Part shown: in pieces, positions 22,531 to 33,675 of the stretch
Layout: the number at the start of each line of letters is the position of its first letter
Position numbering within the stretch: position 1 is the stretch's first letter
Translations under genes and position numbers: made by a program
Assembly: GCF_016802725.1 (NCBI RefSeq)
Contig: NC_052678.1
Coordinates: 3,512,501-3,576,500, forward strand
Direction: 5' to 3'
Length of the DNA stretch: 64,000 bases
From: Solenopsis invicta
Taxonomy: Eukaryota; Arthropoda; Insecta; Hymenoptera; Formicidae
The notes under the pieces: generated by a model
Seen by the model: only the letters and a program-made list of their open reading frames with translations
Database searches by the model: none
Told to the model about the DNA's origin: nothing

Positions 22531-23342
22531 TACAGGGTGTCCTGCGAACAATGGATTAATTATTTAGATCTCCCCACTCCACCTTCGATTTTGATAAAAT
22601 TAGACTCATTCGACGCGTTTTTATTAGCATTTACTATCACAGAGCTACACGTTCCTCCGAAATGCGTTCCTCTGAAATGCGAGAATTTAAAATCGTTAAA
22701 AAGAGGCAAGTTAAAGAGACGTTGCCTTTTTCAAGCTGTGCGATTGGTCGGGAGAAGAAAAGAGCAAGATCGATTGCTCTTTCTCTCTTTTAGAAAAGAG
22801 ACGCGTTATTTTCTCTCTTTTTCTCATCCCATCTCTTTGTTTTCAGACTGTCACAGACCACGTGTGTATATGAAGAGAGCACTTGACCTTTAATCGTTAA
22901 ATGGGTATTATTTTTAATTTTATTATTTAATTTTTTAACAGTTATTAATCCTAATGTATAACAAAGGAATTTATGTAATTAATTCTAGCTAATGATCCAT
23001 ATTATTATAATTGTTTGTTTTGTATTTATAATAAATCTAATTTTTAAAAAATCCTTATTTACTAATGATCATCAATGTTTTTTTTTTTTTTCAAATATCA
23101 ATACTTTTGCTCAACCCTAATTTCCACACCTCCAACCAGTCCAACCCCAGAACTGTATGGCTTCACGTAACCACACGTAACCCGCAAAGCCCGCTCCTTG
23201 CGAGCCACATAATCTTCTCCCTCGACCAATCAGCTGATGAGGGAAGGGGAGACCCATTGGTCGAGGGATCTCCGGAGTGTCCAGAGTATCCGGACCTGTC
23301 ATTGCCTGTCATCTCGGGCACAAATGTCACGGACACCCTGTA
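22531..23342. mobile_element. Possible DNA element bounded by TACAGGGTGTCC inverted ends
   Basis: TACAGGGTGTCC at 22531-22542 and its exact reverse complement GGACACCCTGTA at 23331-23342 enclose 812 bp with no convincing protein. Ends of this type (ACAGGGTGTCC...) are common on repetitive elements in insect genomes. The two ends could also be remnants of two separate elements; a similar solo end occurs near 42520-42533 (CGAACACCCTGTATG). Confidence 0.4.
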
Positions 23343-23452
23343 GTTTTCCCGATCGAGGTCCGATTCGATCCGGAAGCCACCGGGAGTCAGGGGAGCCACG
23401 GCGCGAGGTGAGGACACCACGCGGGTTCGCATCCGCGCTTCGCGAAATCTGT

Positions 23453-23456
<4 letters not shown>

Positions 23457-23488
<32 letters not shown>

Positions 23489-23493
23489 GCGGC

Positions 23494-23530
<37 letters not shown>

Positions 23531-23540
23531 GCGGCGGCGC
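23457..23540. repeat. Compound (GA)n / AACGGCGGCGG repeat
   Basis: Two GA tracts (about 23457-23484 and 23499-23526) are each followed by AACGGCGGCGG, so the whole GA-plus-GCGG unit is tandemly duplicated. It lies in the APPBP2 5' region, about 210 bp before the ATG. Confidence 0.85.
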
Positions 23541-23746
23541 GACATCTCTCTGATCGACGGCGACGTCGGAGTCCGTCGGACGATTTGTCACGTTACCGTC
23601 CGCCGTCCGCATCCGCACGCATTCGCTCGCTCGTCGCGCACGCACGCGCACCAACGGCGACGGTGAGCACAACGGTGCGCGACACGGTGCGGTTACAACA
23701 CTCGAGATTGTGTTGGTGATTAATCAAAAAAAGGCCGTTCGCGAAA

Positions 23747-26700
23747 ATGGCCGATGGACGCGAGCCACGGTTGTTTTCCACGAAGAGCCTGTACCAGTTG
23801 TGCGTGGCCGCGGTGGTCGACAGGTTCCGCACCTACAAACCGTACCTCGTCGACCTGCCCAAGAGCGTGCGGTTCGATCTCTATTATCAGGTAATGGGAT
23901 GTCGGGCTGTCGTCATCGTCATCGTCGTTGTCGTCGTTGTCGTCGTCGTTGTCGTCGCGCGCGGCGACACGGAGTAGAAACGGAGTCGATGACAATCGTC
24001 GTCGCGCTCCTCGTTCCTGCGTCTCGCACCTCGCGTTCCCGAGGATGACGACGACGGCAGCAGCGATGACGACCGCGCTCGTTGTCCCCGCGAGCTCCCG
24101 TTGTCGAGATCCTCGACGCGGATTGTCGCAGTCCCTCTTGCCCGTGAATGTTCCGATCCGGTCCCTCGATCGACTCCCCCAGCCAGCGCACAGTGAAGTT
24201 TCCATATTCCTGTATAATTCTATTCCAATTTTTCCTACACGAATTTTGAAATGGATGTTGTAGGAATATCAATCTTTTCTGCAATTTGACTCCGAATATT
24301 CTTTGATTAATATTAAGTATTGAACGTACTCCAAGAACTCAATAAAATGTACAAAGGTAATGTTGATACAGAGCCGACACCAGATGTTCATTTGTAAAAT
24401 GCAATTTTATTATTCTATAAAAATTAACAGTGTAGACGTCTCTGTTTTATGGTTTGGACCATCTTCACATATATATATTAACAATTATAATGATAATTAC
24501 AAATACCAAGACTTTGTATTAATTATTGTTGATCAACCATGTGTCTGCCTTAGTATTTGTAATTATCATTATAATTGTTAATATGTATCTGAAGATAGCT
24601 CACAAACTGTAGGACCGAAACGTCTACACTGTTAATTTTTATCAAACAACAAAATTGTATTTTACATATGAATATCTGATGGTTGGCTCTTTATTGACAT
24701 TACCTTTGTACATTTAATTGAATTCTTTGAGTTCAATATTGTTAAGTTATTCATTACTTAATATTATGTTCTGTGGAATATATTCTGTTGTCCATATTTG
24801 ACTTTTTGGATATTCAAGAATCTTGCGGAACGTTCAAAAAACAATGATCACCAGATTAAAATATGTATAAAATATGTTATTCTATATGTGGAACTATTCT
24901 TAAAGATTCATTGGAAATTATATTGGGATGGGGAGTATACTTTTAAAGAGAATGTTCTTGGAATATCTATTTTTTTTTAAAAAGGCTGTGATTATATTTA
25001 ATCTTTTTAGTAGAAGATCTAAAAGTATTCCAGAACTAACATGCGCCGGCTGGGCCGATTGATATCGCCGAGCAGTACTCAATGATAACGCAATTGATGT
25101 TTCATGCTAACATGTCTCCATCTTGTCTCTTTCAGTTGTACAAAGAGAGGAGACTATGTATACTAGGGGCGGAATTAAGCGATCTGGAGACTTTCTCCAA
25201 GATGCTCAAGGTCACCAACCGTCGATTGCACCTCCTGAAAATATTCCAGGTGAGCCTTGATGTGTAAGAAGCCCTCAGGAGCAATTTAGGCCAGACTTGG
25301 ATCAACTTAATCAGTAATTAATTCAACTGGAGTTGCCCAATGTCCATTTCTACGATTTAACTTGCTCTTTACTTTTTTCTTCTAGTTCTTAGAACTAGAA
25401 AAAGTAAGTTAAATCTAGATTAAAGTTAATGTACATTGATAGAAATGGATATAAAACGTTAAGTAATGATGAGTAAAATGAGCTGATTTTGGCCCGCGGA
25501 ATGGCAAGTGAAAACGATATGTTTCTTTATAATTTTTTAAGCTACTGAATAGATTCTGACCTTCACAAAGATTTGACAATAAAAATGCATCCAAAATTAC
25601 TTTTTTGAAAAGGTAAAAAACAAGGTATCAAATATAATATGTGCTCTTCAATGAAAAGCTCTTGCACCAAAAAATCCATGTAATAATATTTTTTTAAGGA
25701 GAATATTGCAATAGAAATATAAAATTATTAAATATCCAAACAAAATTACCTTTAAAAAAAAAATAAAAGCGAAAAGTATATACTTCTCAATGAAAAAACT
25801 GTACCAAAGAAATCCCAGTAGTATCTAATATCTTTAATTCTCCTTAAAAAAAATAACATTACAAAATTTTGTAATCTAATTCAAGTAATACATATTTTAA
25901 AAAAATATATGAAATCTTTAAACTACGTTAGAAAGAAAATATATACAGGATATTCATAAAATCAGTTACCACCCCATATATTTCGAAAACAGTGCAAAAT
26001 TATGAAAAATCGCGAAATTTGTTTCAAGGCGCTACTCTTTTAAGGAAGTAAGAAAGATTTTCTCCTTCTTCTCTCCCACTCGATATGCTTTAGAGGATCT
26101 CCAACTTAAACATTTCAAATGAGACCTCCTATATTGTAATATATCGTTTGAAAAGGCATAAGAAAGAAAACTTTTGATTCAAAGCGGAGGTTGATACGTT
26201 GACCGGTTTGGGAGTTATTTAAAGTCAAAATTTGAAAAAGCCAATTAAAAAAAAATTATTACTGCCGTTCAGAAAATCAAAACGTTTAAGGTGTAAACGT
26301 GTTTGTCTCTTTAAATTCTTTTTATTATAAGCCACGTAGAACCGTACTGCATAAAGAAGCACAAAGAAGAAAATTGTTTGGATCGTCGGACGTAACAAGA
26401 TAAACAAGATAAAAATTTCAGACACATTAATAATGATCATCGAATTCAACGAGCAGGTAGTGCAAAAACTGTATATTTTAAGACAAATTGTCGCCGCTAC
26501 ATCACACTAGTTCCGTTAGTGTTATCTTTTCCGGCTTGTTGTTTGCGAAAAAGGTAACGTCACCTATTATACAATGGAAAGAATTTAAAACACTTTCATG
26601 TCAAATATTTTTTTTTTCCAGAATGGGAGTAATGATGTTTTGAAAACAAATTAACCTTTTTTTGACCCTAAGTAACCGAACAGGTCAACGTATCTACCTC

Positions 26701-28755
26701 TCCTTTGTACTAAAAGTTTTTTTTTATGCTCTTTCAAATAATATACTACAATGTTGAGGGGAAGAGGGGAGGTTCCAGTTGAAATTTTTGAATTGAAATC
26801 CCGCTAAGGCATCCTTTGGAATGGGCAATCTTTTCTTTATGAGGTGCAATTTCTTAGAAGGGAAGCCCCTCAAAACAATTAAACACGTATTTCACGGTTT
26901 TTCATTATTTTGAACTGCTTCCGAAATATATGAGATGATGAGAGACATTACAGACAGCCTGAATATGTTCTCAAAGTATATTATTATATTTTTTTAAGGA
27001 GAATTAAAGATATTATTACTTGGATTTTTTGGCAAAAGTTTTCTTATTGAGAAGCACATATACTTGTAGCTTCGTTTTTATTCTTTTTAAAAAGGTAATT
27101 TTGTTTAGATATTATCAGGGTTGGGTAAGTTAATACATTTTTGTAACTAAATTAAGTTAAAGTTAATGATTTATAAAATTAATTTAGTTACGTTAAAAAT
27201 TATATGAACAAAAAACTAACTAGTTAGAAGTTACGTTAAGAGTAAATTGACTTGAGTCAAATTAGAAATTAATTTTGAAAAACATTATTCATATTAAATT
27301 ACAAAATCGCAATTTTTTAAAGTTAAATTACTCAAAACAATTATAATATGAATCAACAAATAAACTTAATATTTTATTTGTAAATTAAGTTTGTATAATA
27401 TAACAAAGAAATCTTATTTCTTATATGGGAATATATTTTTTTCTTACAATTTTTTCTTATACATAGTTAAATTTTTAATTTGAGAAAAAGGTTAATGAAT
27501 TAAAGTTAATCTGTTTAAAAAATAACTAGTTAAAGTTAAAAATTAAATCATTAAAAATTTACTAAGTTAAGTTAAAAGTAATTAACTTTCAACTTTATTA
27601 ATTAACTTTTAACTCTTTAAATAGTTGCTACCCAACCCTGGCATATCATTTTGAAGTGTTACAAAACTGAAGTGATAAAAAATTTGAAGAATTAAAATAT
27701 TTAGTCCGCTACGTAACATTGGATTGATTCCACAATTATTTAGTTGCACAAAAAGAGATACAATCTATTCGTGACAACCATATATAATAATATTAACATT
27801 TTTAAATAAAGAATTTACCAAACCAACTCAATATTTAGTTGAACGTATCAAACTAAATATTTTAGTTTTTCTAACAATTTCTTTTCTTAGTGAAAGCAAA
27901 AAATATGTATATTTTTTATATAAGCTAACGTGTTGTAAACAATTGATGCTAAACTTCTTGGTTGATGTTCAATTTCAAACGTCGTGACTCATGATGGCAG
28001 AATAATTTGCCAACCGGATTACTCGGCCTACACATGTTTACTTTCCTCAGTGATATCATGAGTTTTGATGAGAAAATATAACAATGGTATGTTCTCTCTT
28101 TTCTCCATATCGCAGTATTGCGACTGTAAAAGCTTTTCTAGTCGTAACTGCAATTTTGGTGTGTATCACCGGATTTATTCTTCAAATAGTCATCTTTACC
28201 ACCTGTTAACAAGGCTGTTGTTACTTGCTAAATATTATGAGTTTAAAAATCCATATATATGGGATGTGTGGGTTCAAACTCACGATATGTCACTTAAGTC
28301 CATCGCTCTCAAAGGGAACTACTCGACATTCTTAATGCTACAGATCAATTAATAAATTATAATTATAATAAGCATCAAATTGATGCTCAGTCTGCAATAA
28401 TTATTTTTATTATTTACTATTTGTTCCTTATTTTGCTGTAAAATTAACAAAATGCTGAAAGTTATGCAGACAAATACCGGAAAGTCAGGAACGCATCAAA
28501 CGCATTTTGCTCAATGTATCTACACTTTACATGTAAATATATATTGTAACAGCTATTATATTGTTGAGGATGTAATTGTAATAGAAAATTAATTGTCAGT
28601 AATACACGAAGAAGTTATGCTTACTCTGCAGAAGATTAACAAGTCAAGGCAGGTTCCAACTAATCTTTTCTGCAAGAGGTCAAGGCGATATCTTCAAACT
28701 CCAATTATTGATTGAGCCTACTCAGAATTCGATCGGTTCGTTCGTTATTGAAATC

Positions 28756-28793
<38 letters not shown>

Positions 28794-31700
28794 ACCATAA
28801 ACGTGTTGTGACGTGTCCAGGAAAATTTTTTAAGGATTGCTGATACAATCAATCACCGTCGTTGTATTTTAACTTGGAGATTTTGTATTCCAATTTTGAT
28901 TTTGAATTTTTATTAGTGCTTAATGGTTGTATCGTGCTTAAGACGCCAAAATGGGAATGAAAACCAAATAAATCGAATTGAACTGTTACTGAGATCCGAT
29001 AATCTTAGGTGTTCGCAACTCGCGAATTTACGTATAATGCATATGACAGTCTCGCGTGTTCACTTGACGCGCACTATATCGTGCTCCTTGATATAAGATA
29101 ATCTTGACATAAGCACTATTATGAGAACGGTATATTAATGAAAGTGTAAAACTGTATAGTATAGTAAAATGATAACTGTAGTAAAATGATATTAAAATCG
29201 ATCGATATGTTATGACACAAATTAAAGTGAAGGTCTTACCAGATAAAAAGTGAATCTTGGCGCTCAAAAATACTTTTTGCACCTTACAATTTCCAATAAT
29301 AAAAAAAATATTACAATCAAGGTTAAGTTAGTATATTTTTTAACTAAATTAAGCAAATTAACTAAATGAATTAAAATGAATTACAAAATTAATTTTAATT
29401 TAGTTATGTTAAAAGTTTAGTTAAAAGTTATGTTAAAAGTTACATGAGCAAAAACTAATTAGTTAAAAATTACGTGAAGATAAACTTGAGTTAAATTAAA
29501 AGTTAAATTGAAAAGCATTATTCATATTAAGTTAGAAATTCGCCAGTTTTTGAAGTCAGATTACTCAAAACAATTATAATATGGATCATCACACAAATAT
29601 AATATTTTATTTGTAAATTAAATTTAACATTGTTTTGTATATGGGAATGTATGTTTTCTTTTATAATTTTTTTTCTTTTTAGATAAATTTACGAAAATTA
29701 AGTTATTAATCAATTTAATAATTTTGATGCTTACAAGTATCGCTACGATTCCCGAAAAATGTAAGGAATTCATTGTGAAAATGTTATCTTAGCCAGAGTT
29801 TGAATCTAGAACCCTCTACATTCCCTAAATCATTTAAAATTAAGTTAATTTAACAGTTATTAACTTTTTAACTTTAATATTTCGTTTAACTGTTTATTTA
29901 TTATCCTGCTAACAGATAAATACAAATTAATACATTTGTAACGCTCAACGATAATAATTAATTAGATGTTTAATAGCTTAATATGTCGATTTTGATACTC
30001 TCTCAACAAATTGTCGACAAATTGAAATTTTTTAAAGATCAGAATCCAATTCTCAGCAGCTCAAAAACCACGTATTGTTTTTACTTGCTGTTCCGGAAAC
30101 TACAATCAACTTAATTTACCCGTCGTTCTTTCTATTTATAATTTGTAATCCCTTTTTTCATATGTCAAAAGGTCAATACTGTCCGTGTAAAGAACAAACG
30201 TTATTTGACAGTTTATCACCGATTATGTTAATCGGAGTTTTGCCGTAGTCATCCTAAGGTCACACTTATTCCCCTGAAATTGAAAAAATATACTTAGCAC
30301 TTTTGTATTTCTACGTTTAAAGGCGCCGATGGATCACAAGATAAGGATAGCGGACACCCTGGTCATCAATTACAAATTGTGCTGTTACAAAGAGAGGGAA
30401 AATCCCGTGCCACAGGATAAACTGATAAATCTAGGTTTGAGACTCGGTGGATTTCTCAGCGATGCCGGCTGGTATTTCGAAAGTAAAGAGGTGCTGTTAA
30501 CTTGTGAGCAGTTATGTCTGGACCACAGTCGGACCCCCAAGGATTTGTGCAGAACGTTAGAATGTTGTCATAAGTAAGAGCATACAGTTTTTATTAATAT
30601 TTACGAATTTGAATAAAAGAATTTGATTTTTTTTTTTTTTTTACACCAAGTTCACGCGCAACGCTGTGAACTTGTGTATCGCGAGCCATCTGGTTAACAG
30701 ATCTTTTGAATCCTAGTCCACCTAGTTGGACCGACATTTTTGGGAGGATTAAAATAATATTAATATATTTCAGGCTATTACATGCACAAGCGGCGTATTG
30801 CGATTTCGACGGGGCTGCGGAGACTCACAAGCTTGCCATGGAAATAATAAAAAAGTTAGAATGGATGCAGTACAATAGCAATCACGCTGCCCTTTTTGCA
30901 GAGTTCAGTGTACTATTTTACATACGCAGTGAATACGATGAAGCTTACAGGTACACGTTTACTCAATATTTATTATTCTTAAAGTGAATTAAAATCATTA
31001 AAAGCTTTTAATTCTTTAGGATCCGTTTTTCGGATAAAATAGATTCGTTTTTCAGCTGAACTTCTTTTATTTCGTTTTATCTCTTCTCTTTTTCTCTTCA
31101 ACGAGAAAAGAAAAAGAGAAGAGATGAACGCAAAGAAATTCAACTGAAAAAAGAATAATTTTAAGATAGGACTGCGTTTTATATAAATAATTCAATTTGA
31201 GATAGATCCATAGATGGTCATAGTAAAATCTTAGTGCTAAAATATTGTTTTTTGTGTAATTTTTAAGTACACGTTAATTTTTAATAAAGATTCTTTAATT
31301 TTTCTGGAGAGGGGGTGATCTTATACATACCAGTTAGTATTAATATTATTAAAATTGATTATTAATTTAATTCAGTGATTACTTTACGTTAGTATTACTT
31401 TAAGAACTGTGTTTGAAATCGAAAGTAATGGCGCACAGTTCGGAGAATTAGAAAATGTATTTAAAAATCAACAAGAAACACTATTTCGGCACTGAGATTT
31501 TGTTATGATCGTTTACGGACCTATTACGATTTAATTATGAAAAAAAGAAACTCAATTTATTCAAAGGTGTCTTGACAAAAATTCGAACGTAAATCGAATG
31601 TAAGGGGAGAAGCGTAAACAAAACTTTTATAAAGCGTAAATTAGAACAGCGAAATATAAAAGATGCCTTTATCTCTTAAAATGTTTCTTTTACGTAAATC

Positions 31701-33675
31701 GAATGTAAAGAGAAAGTGATAGAAGTGTTAACGAAACTTCTATAAAATGTATATTGGAACAGTGAAATAACTCTTAATTCAAAATACTTCTCTTTTACAT
31801 TTCAATTTATCCAACTTACGTTTTCTAAAAGCTTCGTTTACACTTTTCTCCCTTTACTCTCCGATTTATATTTTCATCAGAGTGGAACATCGGTCTTTAA
31901 TCAATCTCTTGTAAATATCAATATTGAAATAAGAGTCTAATCCAACTACGAGTTGATCACTTAATAATTGTATTTTGTATAAATTTTTACTCTCACATTT
32001 TATACATATTATTATTACCTTCTATAGATGGAGCATAGAAGCGTTAAGAGAATTGAAACCGTCACTTCCCGCGGGGATCATTGTCGACGTTCTGAGACAA
32101 GCGGCGAAGTCGTGCATAGTAAAACGAGAGTTCCAAAAAGCCGGTTTATTGATCAAGGAAGCAGTATACCTCGCGAAAGAAGTATTCGATACGGATCATC
32201 CAAAGTATAGCGACGTTCTCATCGATTACGGATTTTTCTTACTAAACTTCGATAGCATCAGCAATAGTGTAACTATATACAAGGTGTTTATCTCTCTCGA
32301 TGTCTTTTACCTTTTGTTTTTTGGAGACGATTGTAAAACGTTCCATCTTCCACTTTAGACTGCATTAGATATTAGAAGAACGATTTTCGGCAGGACTAAT
32401 CTTCAAGTTGCCTTGGCACACGAAGATTTAGCTTACGCTCTCTATGTACATGAATATAGTTCTGGCAGATTTGATGACGCAAGGTAATTAACAATTACAT
32501 TCAGCTCCGTATATTGACAAGTGCTATTAATTCTCGTTTTGCAGCGATCACGCTGGAATAGCTATAGACATCATGGAAAGACATCTACCCCCGAATCACT
32601 TGATGCTCGCGAGCGCTAGAAGAATAAAGGCGCTTATTCTCGAAGAAATCGCTATAGATAATGCATCTACGCCGTTGTCAGAGCAAAGTCTCTTGCTCAA
32701 GTCCGAGTGTCTTCATTTATCTGCTTTGGAAATGTCGAAAACCGCATTTGGCGAAAGAAATGTACTAACAGCGAAACATTACGGGAACCTAGGTCGTTTA
32801 TATCAGAGTATGAGGAAGTTTCAGGTATCTTATTCATTACACACGTTGCATGTTTAAATATACAACGTCTATTTTATATTCAATGTACGTTGTGTTTTAG
32901 GAAGCGGAAGCAATGCATCTGAAAGCTATTGGTATTAAAGAAGAGCTCTTAGGACCTTACGATTATGAAGTAGGCTTGAGTATAGGGCATTTAGCTTCGT
33001 TGTATAATTTCCACATGAATCGGTACAGAGATGCCGAAAAGCTCTATCATCGTAGTATCGCAATCAGTAAGTAAATATATGTTTTAACTTGTTAAAGTTT
33101 AAACTTGAGTATTACGTTCGACTTGCAATTAGCCTATTTCTACCAACGCGGATTAACTTTGATCTCAGTTTAATTTACTCTTTATTTTTCTTTAGTTCTA
33201 AGAATTGAAGAAAGATAAAGAATAAGTTAAACTGAGATCAAAGTTAATCTGATCTCAGTTTAACTTATTCTTTATCTTTCATTGATGAAAATGGGCATTA
33301 ACCCTTTCGAAAAAGAGACATTTTTCACATTGTACTGCAAGGGTTAAATTTTAAGTTAAACTTGAGTTTTAACTTTAATTTTTTTAATTAAGTCCACCAT
33401 TACGACAGGTAATGCCACTGCATTTCATGAATTTTATTTTAACAGGCTTGAAATTATTTGGAAAAGGTTATAGTGGTTTAGAATACGATTATCGAGGACT
33501 TTTACACGTATATAATAAGTTAGACGATTACGAGAAAATATTGGAATACACGGACATATTGAATCATTGGAAAGAACTTAGAGACAAACACGCTCAATCT
33601 GAGGAGCCACCGATCGATGTACAAAAACGTCCACAGCCAATCGCAAACGTAATGAATGTGTTCTTTTCCATGTGA
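23747..33675 (+). CDS. APPBP2: APPBP2 / PAT1 homologue (kinesin-light-chain-like TPR protein)
   Basis: APPBP2 (PAT1) binds the basolateral sorting signal of amyloid precursor protein and microtubules, and serves as a CUL2 substrate receptor for C-degrons in mammals. Nine predicted exons, all in phase: 23747-23890, 25136-25249, 30323-30573, 30774-30950, 32028-32283, 32359-32483, 32545-32824, 32901-33066, 33446-33675; 580 aa (human 585). Start MADGREPRLFSTKSLYQLCV. Diagnostic stretches: LVDLPKSVRFDLYYQ, LGGFLSDAGWYFESKEVLL, LRQAAKSCIVKREFQKAGLL, HPKYSDVLIDYGFFLLNFDS, TALDIRRTIFG, VALAHEDLAYALYVHEYSSG, RRIKALILEEIAID, TAKHYGNLGRLYQSMRKFQE, GLSIGHLASLYNFHMN, GYSGLEYDYRGLLHVYNKLD. TPR-type helices cover most of the C-terminal two-thirds. 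The short poorly conserved tail ends VMNVFFSM. Intron 2 is about 5 kb and densely filled with repeats. Confidence 0.95.
23908..23962. repeat. GTC/GTT trinucleotide repeat at start of APPBP2 intron 1
   Basis: An imperfect run of GTCGTC, GTTGTC and GTCATC units begins 18 bp after the exon 1 donor. It creates long low-complexity Val (or Asp on the other strand) open frames that are not genes. Confidence 0.85.
24318..24741. repeat. Large palindrome (~200-bp arms) in APPBP2 intron 1
   Basis: Left arm from TATTGAACGTACTCCAAGAA through GTACAAAGGTAATGTTGA, AAAAATTAACAGTGTAGACG and ATTATAATGATAATTACAAA pairs with the right arm TTTGTAATTATCATTATAAT, CGTCTACACTGTTAATTTTT, TCAATATTACCTTTGTAC-type sequence and TTGAGTTCAATA. 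The loop is about 50 bases (24514-24555). The arms diverge mainly in the middle. Non-coding; a foldback or long-TIR MITE. Confidence 0.8.
25320..25455. repeat. Hairpin element, family C, copy 2
   Basis: In APPBP2 intron 2: CCATTTCTACGATTTAACTT, centre TTCTAGTTCTTAGAACTAGA, then AAGTTAAATCTAGATTAAAG and CATTGATAGAAATGGA. Arms are complementary, and order and wording match the copies at 21740 and 33125. Confidence 0.6.
25590..27110. repeat. 1.4-kb foldback structure with tandem sub-repeats in APPBP2 intron 2
   Basis: The sequence at 25741-25865 (ACAAAATTACCTTTAAAA, ACTTCTCAATGAAAA, CTTTAATTCTCCTTAAAA) is repeated in inverted form at about 26983-27105 (TTTTTTAAGGAGAATTAAAG, TTATTGAGAAGCAC, AAAAGGTAATTTTGTTTAGA). 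Inside these, 25945-26240 pairs more loosely with 26655-26960 (CATATATTTCGAAAACAGTG against the complement of a CTGCTTCCGAAATATATGAG string). A further direct copy of the outer segment lies at 25590-25715. The unpaired centre is about 26250-26640. No coding region recognised. Confidence 0.65.
27116..27640. mobile_element. MITE, family A, copy 2 (best-preserved)
   Basis: Begins CAGGGTTGGGTAAGTTAATA and ends AGTTGCTACCCAACCCTG, terminal inverted repeats of about 11-13 bp. Inside are many TTAAGTTAAAGTTAA-type strings. It abuts the end of the 1.4-kb foldback, so one probably inserted next to the other. Located in APPBP2 intron 2. No coding capacity. Confidence 0.75.
28760..28791. repeat. (CT)n microsatellite
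   Basis: An uninterrupted run of about 15 CT units in APPBP2 intron 2. Confidence 0.9.
29316..29890. mobile_element. MITE, family A, copy 3 (degenerate)
   Basis: Opens AAGGTTAAGTTAGTATATTT and continues with AACTAAATTAAG, AAAATTAATTTTAATTTAGT and AAACTAATTAGTTAAAAATT, matching copy 2 in order. The right terminal repeat is lost or replaced by unrelated DNA near 29890. In APPBP2 intron 2. Confidence 0.55.
31040..31165. repeat. Hairpin with ~60-bp arms in APPBP2 intron 4
   Basis: The core arms are nearly perfect: ATCTCTTCTCTTTTTCTCTT and its complement separated by a few bases, extended outwards by CAGCTGAACTTCTTTTATTT pairing with AAATTCAACTG. Low-complexity pyrimidine/purine arms. Possibly a hairpin MITE. 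Confidence 0.6.
31585..31875. repeat. Tandem (~107-bp) repeat followed by an inverted copy
   Basis: 31588-31690 and 31694-31800 share GTAAATCGAATGTAA, then GAGAA/AGAAAG, then CGTAAAC/GTTAACGAAACTT, then ATAAAGCGTAAATTAGAACA against ATAAAATGTATATTGGAACA, then GTGAAATA. The following 31800-31870 (TTACGTTTTCTAAAAGCTTC, then GTTTACACTTTTCTCCC) is the same sequence inverted. In APPBP2 intron 4. Non-coding. Confidence 0.6.
33125..33300. repeat. Hairpin element, family C, copy 3
   Basis: In the last APPBP2 intron: TTTCTACCAACGCGGATTAA, TTTGATCTCAGTTTAATTTA, centre TTAGTTCTAAGAATTG, then AATAAGTTAAACTGAGATCA. The 3' part carries a second direct copy (GATCTCAGTTTAACTTATTC), so the element is partly duplicated. 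Confidence 0.65.

Larger units (their letters stand above)
22332..23746. promoter_or_regulatory. Divergent promoter region, Rab18 (-) and APPBP2 (+)
   Basis: The 1.4 kb between the two ATGs holds both promoters. Immediately upstream of each ATG the DNA is GC-rich and CpG-rich. In the middle lies a segment bounded by TACAGGGTGTCC (22531) and GGACACCCTGTA (to 23342), possibly a transposon insertion. Next to the APPBP2 side is a compound (GA)n repeat. No TATA box is evident. Confidence 0.5.

Noticed and set aside
23163..23719. Long low-complexity frames rich in Ser/Leu or Arg/Glu
   Set aside because: Translations of the (GA)n tracts and GC-rich leader, not proteins.
28065..29282. Open frames of 84-95 aa in APPBP2 intron 2
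   Set aside because: AT-rich, hydrophobic random-looking translations without splice context or similarity.
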